A stretch of DNA of 64,000 nt from Bacillota bacterium (lineage in GTDB: Bacteria > Bacillota > Clostridia > Lachnospirales > Lachnospiraceae), in the NCBI GenBank assembly GCA_023443225.1, contig JAEZVF010000005.1:54186-118185 (forward strand). Direction: 5' to 3'. Position numbers and translations under genes: made by a program. Below are positions 52,557 through 61,571 of this stretch, one piece after another. Under the pieces are notes generated by a model. That model did no database searches. It was not told the DNA's origin and saw nothing but the letters and a program-made list of their open reading frames with translations. Each line of letters starts with the position of its first letter. The first letter of the stretch is position 1.

Positions 52557-55055
52557 ATGAGTAAGATAGTAATCATTGGCGGAGTTGCTGGGGGTGCGTC
52601 TGCCGCTGCACGTCTTAGAAGATTGGATGAACATGCTGAGATTATTATGTTTGAGCGTGGAGAATATATTTCGTTTGCAAACTGTGGCTTACCTTATTAT
52701 ATTGGCGGTGAGATTACCGATAAAGAAGCACTGACTTTACAGACACCGGAAAGTTTTCATGCAAGATTTCGGATTGATGTCAGAGTTTTAAATGAAGTAA
52801 TATCCATTGATACCGATCGTAAATCTGTTACTGTAAGAAATGTAATTAGCAATGACATTTATTCGGAAACTTATGATAAATTGATCCTATCACCAGGTGC
52901 TGAACCAGCAAAACCCAATATTATTGGAGCTGATAATTCGAAAGTATTTACATTGCGTAATATTCCAGATACGTATCAAATTAAAGAGTATATTAGTAAG
53001 GCTAATGTAAAATCTGCTCTTATTGTAGGTGGAGGTTATATTGGAATAGAAATGGCAGAAAATTTACATGCTGCAGGACTTAAGGTTACCGTTGTTGAAT
53101 TTGCAGATCATGTAATTGCTCCCCTCGATTATGATATGGCTTGTGATGTTCACAATCATATCCGTAGCAAAGGAGTTAATTTAATACTTCAGGATTCTGT
53201 AAAAGAGATCAAGGAGGATGGAGAACACTTAAGCGTCCTACTTAATAACAATAAGATTGATACGGATATGGTGATTTTGTCTGTGGGTGTCCGTCCAGAG
53301 AGTACATTAGCGAAAACTGCAGGTCTTAAAGTGAATCCGAAAGGTGCTATTGTCGTAAATTCACAGATGCAGACTTCAAATGCAGACATCTATGCGGTGG
53401 GTGATGCTATTGAGATAAAAGATTTTATTACCGGCGAAACCGGTTATGTACCACTAGCCGGACCTGCAAACAAACAGGGTAGGATTGCTGCAGACAATGT
53501 TTGTGGCATTGCAAGTAGCTATGATGGTACTCAAGGAACTGGGATTATTAAATGTTTTGATTTAATAGTAGGAAATACTGGAATCAGTGAAAGCAGGGCG
53601 AAGCAATTAAAGTTAAACTATGAAAAATCCTTTACGTATTCAGCCTCACATGCTTCCTATTACCCTGGTGCAGTCAATATGTCAATTAAAATTATTTTTG
53701 ATAAAGAGTATGGAAAATTATTGGGGGCTCAAGTTGTTGGATATGAAGGAGCCGATAAGAGACTGGATGTTCTTGCAACAGCAATACGAGCAGAAATGAC
53801 AATTTTCGAACTGGCAGAATTGGAATTAGCTTATGCCCCGCCGTTTTCATCAGCAAAAGACCCTGTGAACATGGCAGGCTTTGTTGCAGAAAATATTTTA
53901 ACGAAGAAGGTAAAGGTATTCCATTGGCATGATGTAAAGGATATTCCGCGCGATGGAAGTGCTACCCTATTGGATATTCGTACCGATGCAGAATACGATA
54001 ATGGAACCATAGATGGCTTCCAACATATTTCTTTGGATGAATTGCGTGATCATTTATCGGAACTTGATAGTAATAAACCTGTTTATGTAACCTGTCAGAT
54101 TGGATTACGTGGTTATTTAGCTTGTCGTATTCTCGAACAGAATGGTTTTGAATGTTATAATTTATCTGGTGGATATCGTTTGTATAACAGCATTCATGGT
54201 CAAAACACAATGATAAAACCAGAAGAACGATCTAAGAAACAAGAAGATCTAGTGGCAGCAGAAATTAAGGAGAATCACAAGGATTTTACCAGGATTCAAA
54301 TTAATGCCTGTGGCTTGCAATGTCCAGGCCCCATAATGAAACTGTCGCAAGCAATGAAGGCGGCTGTGGTAAATGACATTATTGAGATAACCACTACAGA
54401 TCCAGCATTTTCATCAGATGCCGAGGCTTGGTGCAGAAGAACAGGTAATTCTTTATTACAGATAGACTCTGAAAAGGGAATTACAAAAGTACTCATAAAA
54501 AAAGATGCTGATTTTAATTTACCGGGAAATAAGAATCAAAATTCAACCGATAAAGGCAGCAACTTAGTGGATGCATCCAATGGAAATAATAAAAACATTA
54601 TAGTGTTTTCGGGGGATTTAGATAAAGCAATTGCTTCCTTCATCATTGCAAATGCTTCTGCTGCAATGGGGCGTAAGGTAAGTATGTTCTTTACCTTCTG
54701 GGGTCTTAATATTTTAAGAAAACCTGAAAAAATGTCAGTGAAAAAAGATATTATTAGTAGAATGTTTGGCCTAATGATGCCTCGCGGTAGCAAAAAGTTA
54801 GGATTATCAAAAATGAATATGGGTGGAATCGGTCCCAAAATGATTCGTTCTGTCATGAAAAACAAGAACATTGACAGCTTGGAGAGTCTGATTCAGGCTT
54901 CCATCGATAATGGTATAGAATTAGTGGCCTGCACCATGAGCATGGATGTCATGGGTATTAAAATGGAAGAATTAATCGATGGGGTCAAACCGGGTGGAGC
55001 AGCAGCAATGCTTGCCAATGCCGAAGAATCCGATATGTCATTGTTTATTTCATAA
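52557..55055 (+). CDS. CoA-disulfide-reductase-like flavoprotein fused to rhodanese, TusA and DsrE-like domains
   Basis: 832 residues. Residues 1-300 are the FAD/NAD(P) module (VIIGGVAGGASAAARLRR; ALIVGGGYIGIEMAE) with the active C43 in SFANCGLPYY, as in CoA-disulfide and NADH-polysulfide reductases. About 330-440 is the dimerisation domain. About 455-545 is rhodanese with C513 (YVTCQIGLRGY). About 578-650 is a TusA-like domain with C585-G-L-Q-C589-PGP. About 680-832 is DsrE/DsrF-like (IIVFSGDLDKAIASFI). Together they can take sulfane sulfur, hand it from Cys to Cys and reduce it. ATG at 52557 follows GGAGG. Confidence 0.9.
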   Translation: MSKIVIIGGVAGGASAAARLRRLDEHAEIIMFERGEYISFANCGLPYYIGGEITDKEALTLQTPESFHARFRIDVRVLNEVISIDTDRKSVTVRNVISNDIYSETYDKLILSPGAEPAKPNIIGADNSKVFTLRNIPDTYQIKEYISKANVKSALIVGGGYIGIEMAENLHAAGLKVTVVEFADHVIAPLDYDMACDVHNHIRSKGVNLILQDSVKEIKEDGEHLSVLLNNNKIDTDMVILSVGVRPESTLAKTAGLKVNPKGAIVVNSQMQTSNADIYAVGDAIEIKDFITGETGYVPLAGPANKQGRIAADNVCGIASSYDGTQGTGIIKCFDLIVGNTGISESRAKQLKLNYEKSFTYSASHASYYPGAVNMSIKIIFDKEYGKLLGAQVVGYEGADKRLDVLATAIRAEMTIFELAELELAYAPPFSSAKDPVNMAGFVAENILTKKVKVFHWHDVKDIPRDGSATLLDIRTDAEYDNGTIDGFQHISLDELRDHLSELDSNKPVYVTCQIGLRGYLACRILEQNGFECYNLSGGYRLYNSIHGQNTMIKPEERSKKQEDLVAAEIKENHKDFTRIQINACGLQCPGPIMKLSQAMKAAVVNDIIEITTTDPAFSSDAEAWCRRTGNSLLQIDSEKGITKVLIKKDADFNLPGNKNQNSTDKGSNLVDASNGNNKNIIVFSGDLDKAIASFIIANASAAMGRKVSMFFTFWGLNILRKPEKMSVKKDIISRMFGLMMPRGSKKLGLSKMNMGGIGPKMIRSVMKNKNIDSLESLIQASIDNGIELVACTMSMDVMGIKMEELIDGVKPGGAAAMLANAEESDMSLFIS

Positions 55056-55065
55056 TTTCTGGTTA

Positions 55066-55091
55066 GGGTGTCATAAGGACTTATGACACCC
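55066..55091. terminator. 12-bp perfect hairpin between convergent genes
   Basis: GGGTGTCATAAG (55066-55077) pairs exactly with CTTATGACACCC (55080-55091). There is no T-run, so terminator activity is uncertain. Confidence 0.55.
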
Positions 55092-55106
55092 AGTCATCCA
55101 AACTCT

Positions 55107-55646
55107 TTAGAAATTTTCTTCTAGCAACTCAAAGAAAGCCTGTGGATACCCGCACACCGGACATTTTTTAGGTGCACATTTACCACGTACAATATTTCCA
55201 CAGTTTAAACAAATCCATAAATTCTCCACTGGTTTGCAGAATACTTCTCCGTTTTTGATATTTTTTGCAAGTTCACGAAATCTAAAATTATGATGTCTTT
55301 CAATGTTTGCGATACCATCAAATAAAAAGGCAATTTCATTAAAACCTTCTTCCCTGGCAATACGGGCATATTCCGGATACATACTCGTCCATTCATGTGA
55401 TTCACCACTATATGCATCTTTTAAATTATCTAGAGTGTATGGTATTTCGCCATTGTTAAGTATTTTAAGCCAAATTTCAGCATGTTCCTTTTCATTATGT
55501 GATGTTTCCTCAAAAATATTACCTATCTGCTCAAAACCGTCTTCCCTGGCTTTGGAACTATAAATTTCATATTTTGTACTAGCCTTTAATTCACCATTAA
55601 CAGCATTAAGTAAATTCTGAAAGGTTTTGCTACTTCTAAAGTCCAT
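55107..55646 (-). CDS. rbr: Rubrerythrin
   Basis: 179 residues: an N-terminal diiron ferritin-like four-helix domain (Glu ligands in helices such as ELKASTKYEIY and ETSHNEKEHAEIW, His in ANIERHHNFRFRELA) and a C-terminal rubredoxin centre with C-x2-C (CLNCGN) and CPVCGYPQ. It scavenges peroxide in anaerobes with NADH-linked electrons. The ATG at 55646 follows CAGGAG; the longer frame from 55664 lacks a site. Confidence 0.9.
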   Translation of the reverse strand: MDFRSSKTFQNLLNAVNGELKASTKYEIYSSKAREDGFEQIGNIFEETSHNEKEHAEIWLKILNNGEIPYTLDNLKDAYSGESHEWTSMYPEYARIAREEGFNEIAFLFDGIANIERHHNFRFRELAKNIKNGEVFCKPVENLWICLNCGNIVRGKCAPKKCPVCGYPQAFFELLEENF

Positions 55647-55772
55647 GACTTCTCCTGAATTCATATTGATTATATTATTTTATGAGGTTTTTTTGCTTTT
55701 GTGTTGGTTTAATTCTGAATATTATTCCCATAGATGAAGATACTAGTTAGAAATAAAATAGGAGCTGTAATC

Positions 55773-56468
55773 ATGGGAATATCACGAATGAAACATAACA
55801 TAACAGGATTAAATGAGAAAGACATGGATGAAAAGACGAAACTTTTTATTGAAATCAATCATCATATTCTAGAAGATGAAAGCCCCTCCAATTATTTAAA
55901 TGATGTTTCTCAACGGGTAATATTCCAACAAAGACCTTTTATGATGTTAAGAAAGTTAAAAGAAACAGCACAATCTCCAGTCCATCATCCAGAAGGTAAT
56001 GTGTGGAATCATACGATGCTGGTGGTAGATGAAGCAGCCAAAGTAAGAATAAAAAGTAAAGATGCTGAAAGTTTTATGTGGGCTGCATTACTGCACGATA
56101 TAGGGAAACCAGATACTACTAAAGTGAGAAAAGGAAAGATTACGGCATATGATCATGATATTGTTGGGGCGGAGTTAGCGGATGAATTTCTTCGCTGTTT
56201 TATTCTGAAGGAGGAATTTATTCAAAAGGTAGTTGGATTAATCAGGTGGCATATGCATATTTTATATGTTTTGAAAGATATGCCTTTTTCTAAGATGGAA
56301 GAATTGAAGGGACAAGTGGATCTACATGAATTAGCAATGTTAGGCTTATGTGATAGACTCGGAAGAATGAATGCAGATCCTAGAAAAGAAGAAGAAAATA
56401 TTAGTCTTTTTCTTGATAAGATGAAAAGTAAGAAAGGAAATGATAAGAATGAAAGAAAAAAAAGATAA
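55773..56468 (+). CDS. HD-domain phosphohydrolase-like protein
   Basis: 231 residues from the ATG at 55773 (TAGGAG upstream). The metal-binding HD domain is at about 60-175 (WNHTMLVVDEAAKV, then ALLHDIGKPDTT and AYDHDIVGAELADEF), closest to the HD part of tRNA nucleotidyltransferases and small HDIG proteins. No nucleotidyltransferase domain is attached. Substrate unknown; nucleotide or RNA end phosphates are typical. It overlaps a tiny gene by 20 nt. Confidence 0.82.
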   Translation: MGISRMKHNITGLNEKDMDEKTKLFIEINHHILEDESPSNYLNDVSQRVIFQQRPFMMLRKLKETAQSPVHHPEGNVWNHTMLVVDEAAKVRIKSKDAESFMWAALLHDIGKPDTTKVRKGKITAYDHDIVGAELADEFLRCFILKEEFIQKVVGLIRWHMHILYVLKDMPFSKMEELKGQVDLHELAMLGLCDRLGRMNADPRKEEENISLFLDKMKSKKGNDKNERKKR

Positions 56469-56568
56469 CAAAGGCAGAAACAATATTAATAAGAAAGATC
56501 ATGAATTAAAAGCTACCTCTTCATCAGAAAAAAATACCTCAAATAATAAAACAAAAAATCAGAAATAG
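56449..56568 (+). CDS. Tiny basic hydrophilic protein, 39 residues
   Basis: MKEKKDNKGRNNINKK opening, Ser/Asn/Lys-rich. The ATG at 56449 overlaps the end of the HD gene and has AAAGGAAA upstream. No hydrophobic core and no recognised family. Low-complexity composition makes this the weakest of the four tiny genes. Confidence 0.4.
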   Translation: MKEKKDNKGRNNINKKDHELKATSSSEKNTSNNKTKNQK

Positions 56569-56663
56569 GAAATGTATACAAAATTTATGTAAAAATACTT
56601 TACAATATATATAATTCTTTGAATTGACAATTATGCAATTATGAGCTAACCTTTATGTGTCAT

Positions 56664-56695
56664 TTTCTTGCATTCTAAATAAGGAATGCAAGAAA
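56664..56695. repeat. 12-bp perfect hairpin upstream of pyk
   Basis: TTTCTTGCATTC (56664-56675) pairs exactly with GAATGCAAGAAA (56684-56695), 8-nt loop, no T-run. It is either a leader structure of pyk or a weak terminator. Confidence 0.5.
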
Positions 56696-56819
56696 TTGTA
56701 TACTGTATAGTTACTACATAACTGTTACATTAATAAATATTAATTCGTTGCTTACTAAAATAAGCGTGGGAACTACAGCTTGTCTAGAATGTAACGTGTG
56801 ATATCATTAGGAGGATACT

Positions 56820-58247
56820 ATGAGAAGAACAAAAATTATATGTACACTGGGACCATCTACCGATCGTAAGGGGATATTAAGAGAATTAATGCTGGCTGGA
56901 ATGGATGTGGCAAGACTTAACTTTTCTCATGGAGATCATGAAGAACAACTTAAGCGTTTGAATCATTTAAAAGAACTTAGACAAGAATTGAATTTACCTA
57001 TCGCAGCTTTACTAGATACAAAAGGCCCTGAGATTAGAATTGGTACATTTAAAGATAAAAAGGTTACCTTGACGAAAGGACAGCAATTCACATTGACTAT
57101 TAACGAAATAGAAGGGGATTCTACTTGTGTATTTGTTAACTGTGAAACACTGATCAAAGATATAAAACCGGGTGCAAAAGTATTAATCGATGATGGACTT
57201 ATTGAAATGACGGTTGATGCTGTAACAGATACGGATATTGTTTGTACAGTGCATAATGATGGTATTATATCTGATAGAAAGGGTGTTAATGTACCGGGAA
57301 CAGAGTTATCTATGCCATTTATCAGTGAAAAGGATAGAGAAGATATAATTTTTGCAATCAAACATGGTTTTGACTTTATTGCAGCATCCTTTACTAGATC
57401 TGCAGAGGATATATTAGAAATACGTAAAATATTATTGGAGCATAATTGTAGAACTATTAATATCATAGCAAAAATTGAAAACCTACAAGGTGTAGATAAT
57501 ATAGACGAAATCATTAAAGTTTCGGATGGGATTATGATAGCCCGTGGTGATATGGGAGTAGAGATACCACTGGAAGACGTTCCAGTAATCCAAAAAATGA
57601 TAATTAAAAAGGTTTATAATGCCGGAAGACAGGTTATTACTGCTACCCAATTGCTCGATTCTATGATGAAGAATCCAAGACCGACCAGAGCTGAAGCAAC
57701 TGATGTTGCAAATGCGATTTATGATGGAACCAGTGCTATCATGTTATCCGGTGAAACAGCTGCAGGCTTATATCCGGTAGAAGCTTTAGAAACGATGGTT
57801 CGTATAACGGTTCGTACAGAGGAAGATATTGATTTTAAAAAGCGCTTCCGTACACAGGAATCAAAAGAAAATCCAGTTATTACCGACGCAATTTCTCATG
57901 CTACTTGTACAACTGCACATGATTTAAAAGCAGCGGTTATTATTACGGTTACAAAGTCTGGCCGTACTGCCAGAATGATTTCCAGATACCGTCCAGATTG
58001 CGTTATTATGGGATGTACCACAGAGGAAAGTGTATGTCGACAACTGAATTTGTCTTGGGGAGTGAAACCAGTTCTAATTAATGAAGAACAGGATACTTTT
58101 GATTTGTTTGAGCATGCAGTCGAAAGTGTGAAAGAAAAAGGATATTTAAAAGATGGAGATCTTACCGTAATCACTGCAGGTGTTCCACTTGGCACTTCTG
58201 GTACAACCAACATTATCAAAGTACACATCACCGGTAATCGTTATTAA
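56820..58247 (+). CDS. pyk: Pyruvate kinase
   Basis: 475 residues. Signatures include TKIICTLGPSTDRKG at the N-terminus, NFSHGDHEE, KIENLQGVDNIDEI, ARGDMGVEIPLEDVP and ATQLLDSMMKNPRPTRAEATD. The C-terminal allosteric domain ends at residue 475, without the extra PEP-utiliser domain found in many Bacillus enzymes. It converts PEP and ADP to pyruvate and ATP in glycolysis. AGGAGG precedes the ATG. Confidence 0.96.
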   Translation: MRRTKIICTLGPSTDRKGILRELMLAGMDVARLNFSHGDHEEQLKRLNHLKELRQELNLPIAALLDTKGPEIRIGTFKDKKVTLTKGQQFTLTINEIEGDSTCVFVNCETLIKDIKPGAKVLIDDGLIEMTVDAVTDTDIVCTVHNDGIISDRKGVNVPGTELSMPFISEKDREDIIFAIKHGFDFIAASFTRSAEDILEIRKILLEHNCRTINIIAKIENLQGVDNIDEIIKVSDGIMIARGDMGVEIPLEDVPVIQKMIIKKVYNAGRQVITATQLLDSMMKNPRPTRAEATDVANAIYDGTSAIMLSGETAAGLYPVEALETMVRITVRTEEDIDFKKRFRTQESKENPVITDAISHATCTTAHDLKAAVIITVTKSGRTARMISRYRPDCVIMGCTTEESVCRQLNLSWGVKPVLINEEQDTFDLFEHAVESVKEKGYLKDGDLTVITAGVPLGTSGTTNIIKVHITGNRY

Positions 58248-58269
58248 TACGAATCAGGGGGCTTTACCA

Positions 58270-59151
58270 TTGCAGACGATTTGGGTGTCACATCAATTAA
58301 ACGAGAAGCAAAAATCAGACATTGAAGCACTGGTTCAGGAATGTTTCGCATTCGACGGGGTAGAAAGAACGCTTTACCTATCGAATGATTTAAATTATTA
58401 TGAGAAAATGGATTGTTTTTATCTTCTGTATAGTAATGAAAGGCTTGTTAGTGTATTATCTATTGTCGAGATTCTTGAAAGAGAAGCTGAGATATCTGCT
58501 TATACATTACCGAAGGAAAGAAACAAAGGATATTTTACCGCCTTGCTTGGTTATGCAAAAGATGAGCTGACTAGGTATGAAATAAACAAGGCACTATTTG
58601 TGGTAGAACCCTCCTGTGAAAGTGGAATTGCTGCTGTAAATGCCTTGCAGGCTAGGTATGAAAAATCAGAATATTTATTAATACGACCGAATCATAAAGA
58701 ACAACAACACATGCATAAACCGGAAGATATCAAGGAGCATTTTGTACTTAGAGAATTGGATACGCATTGTTTGGAAAAAGCTGCAACCCTAAGCTCGAAA
58801 CTGTTTGGAACTGATGTAAAGGAAGATATTAGCATTTTAAAAGAGGCTATGGAATCTGATCAAATGAAAACGTTTTGTTCTTTCTTATCCGGTAAAATGA
58901 TAGGAATTACTAGTGTTAATTATGGCATAAAGTCTGCCTGCATATTTGATTTTGGTATAGCAGCAAAATATCAGGGAAAAGGTTATGGAAGGAAACAGTT
59001 AGATTTGTTATTATCTGAACTATCAAGTTGTGAATGTGAGAATATCATACTAGAAGTCGGAAGTGAGAACAAGAAGGCATTTTCTCTTTATCAAAGTGCT
59101 GGATTTCAAATTAAAACACAATATGATTATTATGAGCTACAGATAAAATAG
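58270..59151 (+). CDS. Protein with two GNAT acetyltransferase-like domains
   Basis: 293 residues from a TTG at 58270, 8 nt after CAGGGGG; longer frames run back into pyk. The C-terminal half is a clear GNAT domain (FDFGIAAKYQGKGYGRKQL, then EVGSENKKAFSLYQSAGF). The N-terminal half has a weaker GNAT pattern (ISAYTLPKERNKGYFTALL). It lies 22 nt after pyk and is likely cotranscribed. Substrate unknown. Confidence 0.8.
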   Translation: MQTIWVSHQLNEKQKSDIEALVQECFAFDGVERTLYLSNDLNYYEKMDCFYLLYSNERLVSVLSIVEILEREAEISAYTLPKERNKGYFTALLGYAKDELTRYEINKALFVVEPSCESGIAAVNALQARYEKSEYLLIRPNHKEQQHMHKPEDIKEHFVLRELDTHCLEKAATLSSKLFGTDVKEDISILKEAMESDQMKTFCSFLSGKMIGITSVNYGIKSACIFDFGIAAKYQGKGYGRKQLDLLLSELSSCECENIILEVGSENKKAFSLYQSAGFQIKTQYDYYELQIK

Positions 59152-59217
59152 GATAATTAGCATAAAAATTATTAAAAATTAATCGAAAAATTATTAAAAT
59201 TTATAGTAAAAAAAATC

Positions 59218-59246
59218 TTGATTTTTTAAAATTCTATGTATATAAT
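59218..59246 (+). promoter_or_regulatory. Promoter ahead of gdhA
   Basis: TTGATT (59218-59223), 17-nt spacer, TATAAT (59241-59246). The expected start of transcription is near 59253, before the hairpin at 59266-59299. Confidence 0.6.
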
Positions 59247-59265
59247 AAGTTTAAGCAAAAACAAA

Positions 59266-59299
59266 GGCGTAGTTGCAAAAGTACTACGTCTTCTTTTTT
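59266..59299 (+). terminator. Terminator-like hairpin in the gdhA leader
   Basis: GGCGTAGT (59266-59273) pairs with ACTACGTC (59283-59290) with one G-U, followed by TTC and seven T, then a second T-run. It ends the upstream unit or attenuates gdhA. Confidence 0.65.
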
Positions 59300-59342
59300 T
59301 GCTTTTTTTTATTATATTTTCATAGAAAGAAGGAGATAAGTT

Positions 59343-60677
59343 ATGTCATATGTTAATGAAGTAATAGACTTAGTAGTTAAAAAGAATCCAAGTGAGCCTG
59401 AATTCCATCAGGCAGTAAAAGAAGTGCTGGAATCTCTTCGTCCTGTAGTTGATGCAAATGAAGAAAAGTTCAGAAGAGAAGGATTATTGGAAAGATTAGT
59501 AGAACCGGATAGACAAATCAAGTTTAAAGTACCTTGGGTCGATGACAATGGCAAAGTACAAGTGAATACCGGTTATCGTGTACAATTTAATAACTCCATA
59601 GGACCTTACAAGGGTGGTTTACGACTACATCCTTCTGTAAATCTTGGTATTATTAAATTCTTAGGGTTTGAGCAAATATTCAAAAATTCTCTTACAGGTC
59701 TTCCAATCGGCGGTGGCAAGGGTGGTTCTGATTTCGATCCCAAGGGTAAATCGGATAGAGAAGTATTAGCATTCTGTCAGAGTTTCATAACAGAACTTTA
59801 TAAATACATTGGGGCAGATGTAGACGTTCCTGCTGGAGATATTGGCACTGGAGCAAGAGAAATCGGCTATATGTTTGGACAATATAAGAAAATCAAAGGG
59901 ACCTTTGAAGGAGTCCTGACCGGTAAAGGTTTAACATTTGGTGGATCTTTAGCTAGAACAGAAGCAACCGGATATGGTTTGTTATATTTAGTTGAAGAAA
60001 TGTTAAAATGCAATGGTTCTGATATTGCAGGTAAGACAATAGCAGTATCTGGTTCTGGTAATGTTGCAATTTATGCTATTCAGAAAGCTCATCAGTTAGG
60101 AGCTAAAGCAGTAACTGCAAGTGATTCTAATGGTTGGGTATATGATCCAGATGGTATCGATGTGGAAGCGTTAAAAGAAATCAAAGAAGTAAAACGTACT
60201 AGGCTGACAGAATACAAGAAATACAGACCTAATTCAGAATACCATGAGGGCAGAGGTCTGTGGACTGTAAAATGTGACATTGCTCTTCCTTGTGCTACTC
60301 AGAATGAATTACTAATCGATGACGCAAAAGCATTAGTTGCAAATGGTTGCAAGGCTGTTGGAGAAGGTGCTAACATGCCTACTACATTAGACGCAACCGA
60401 ATATTTCTTGGCAAACGGCGTATTATTTGCACCTGGTAAAGCTGCAAATGCTGGTGGTGTTGCAACCTCCGCTTTAGAAATGTCACAAAACAGCGAAAGA
60501 GTAAGCTGGACGTTCGAAGAAGTGGATGCTAAATTAAAACAAATCATGGTAAATATATTCCACAACATGGATGATGCAGCTGCACGTTACAATGCAAAAG
60601 GCAATTATGTTGTTGGTGCGAATATTGCAGGATTCGAAAAAGTAGCAAGCGCTATGCTGGCTCAGGGGATTTGGTAA
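59343..60677 (+). CDS. gdhA: NADP-type glutamate dehydrogenase
   Basis: 444 residues, hexameric GDH of the bacterial NADP class. Substrate region GPYKGGLRLHPSVNLGIIK and the catalytic lysine region PIGGGKGGSDFDPKGKSD; nucleotide fold with SGSGNVAIYAIQKA; C-terminal PGKAANAGGVATSALEMSQN. It fixes ammonium onto 2-oxoglutarate. GAAGGAG precedes the ATG. Confidence 0.95.
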   Translation: MSYVNEVIDLVVKKNPSEPEFHQAVKEVLESLRPVVDANEEKFRREGLLERLVEPDRQIKFKVPWVDDNGKVQVNTGYRVQFNNSIGPYKGGLRLHPSVNLGIIKFLGFEQIFKNSLTGLPIGGGKGGSDFDPKGKSDREVLAFCQSFITELYKYIGADVDVPAGDIGTGAREIGYMFGQYKKIKGTFEGVLTGKGLTFGGSLARTEATGYGLLYLVEEMLKCNGSDIAGKTIAVSGSGNVAIYAIQKAHQLGAKAVTASDSNGWVYDPDGIDVEALKEIKEVKRTRLTEYKKYRPNSEYHEGRGLWTVKCDIALPCATQNELLIDDAKALVANGCKAVGEGANMPTTLDATEYFLANGVLFAPGKAANAGGVATSALEMSQNSERVSWTFEEVDAKLKQIMVNIFHNMDDAAARYNAKGNYVVGANIAGFEKVASAMLAQGIW

Positions 60678-60766
60678 AATGCAGTTTAGAAAAAAAGGAG
60701 CTGGCATGCTAAATTTTGTAGCGCCCATTATACGATAAATATGTTTATCACTCGTTAGGTTTACAA

Positions 60767-60831
60767 AATAGCGTGTATTATTATACAACTTAAGACATAT
60801 TCTAACCTTATGGATAATAATACACACTATT
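60767..60831. repeat. 18-bp near-perfect inverted repeat after gdhA
   Basis: Positions 60767-60784 (AATAGCGTGTATTATTAT) and 60814-60831 pair with one mismatch across a 29-nt loop that can itself pair TAAG with CTTA. The rest of the gap (60678-60912) has a smaller GCTA/TAGC hairpin near 60700-60725 and no gene. Confidence 0.55.
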
Positions 60832-60912
60832 CTTTAAATTTAATGATGTGGTAAGCATTTTTCTCTTTTCGGGGCTCTTTTCAGTTTGAGAAACAGCAAC
60901 TTTTTTGTATGT

Positions 60913-61410
60913 TTATCGATCTGACATACTGATAGACTCAATTGCCACACTTCCACCACGAACTACCTCAACATTACTGTATTTACTGGTCAGCAGTTTA
61001 ATAATATCATCGTTTTTTGCCTCTGTCTGAACACATTCCAATAATATACTATCAGCACCATAATCTGCAACGGAAACCTTGAAGACATTAGCTATTTGGA
61101 AAAGCTCTGTTTTATCTTCTTTGGAACAATTTCTAACCTTAATATATAAAATCTCTTTCATATGAGTTGCAATATTGGATAAATCAATTACTTTGATAAC
61201 TTCCACACAGCGGTTTAGTTGTTTCTTTATCTGTTCAAAGGTAATGTCATCACTGTTTAGTCCGATTGTGATTCGTGACATTGTGGAATCTTCCGTTGTT
61301 CCGACAGTCAGACTCTCCAGATTATATGATTTTCCGGAAAACAAACCGGAGATTTTAGCCAACACACCCACATCATTTTCTACATATAAGGAAATCCATC
61401 TTTTTTTCAT
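60913..61410 (-). CDS. ilvN: Acetolactate synthase small (regulatory) subunit
   Basis: 165 residues. The N-terminal ACT domain (about 3-75; DVGVLAKISGLFSGKSYNLE) binds valine for feedback control in characterised enzymes; the C-terminal half is the ALS_ss_C domain. AAAGGTG precedes the ATG. It lies 161 nt after ilvB on the same strand and is presumably cotranscribed under the T-box. Confidence 0.93.
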   Translation of the reverse strand: MKKRWISLYVENDVGVLAKISGLFSGKSYNLESLTVGTTEDSTMSRITIGLNSDDITFEQIKKQLNRCVEVIKVIDLSNIATHMKEILYIKVRNCSKEDKTELFQIANVFKVSVADYGADSILLECVQTEAKNDDIIKLLTSKYSNVEVVRGGSVAIESISMSDR

Positions 61411-61571
61411 AAATATCTACACCTTTCGATTTTATCATTTATATTATTAAATATCAGGATTAGGTTAAATATACTCAGGAAAAGTAACAACTTTTTAGTT
61501 AAATAAACGAATGAAATAATATTCTATCGTATTAAGTTATTACACTTACACAAGGTATTCGTGTAAGCTTC

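Noticed and set aside
56963..57514. 183-codon minus-strand ORF inside pyk
   Set aside because: Shadow of a conserved gene; composition Ser/Ile-rich and typical of antisense frames.
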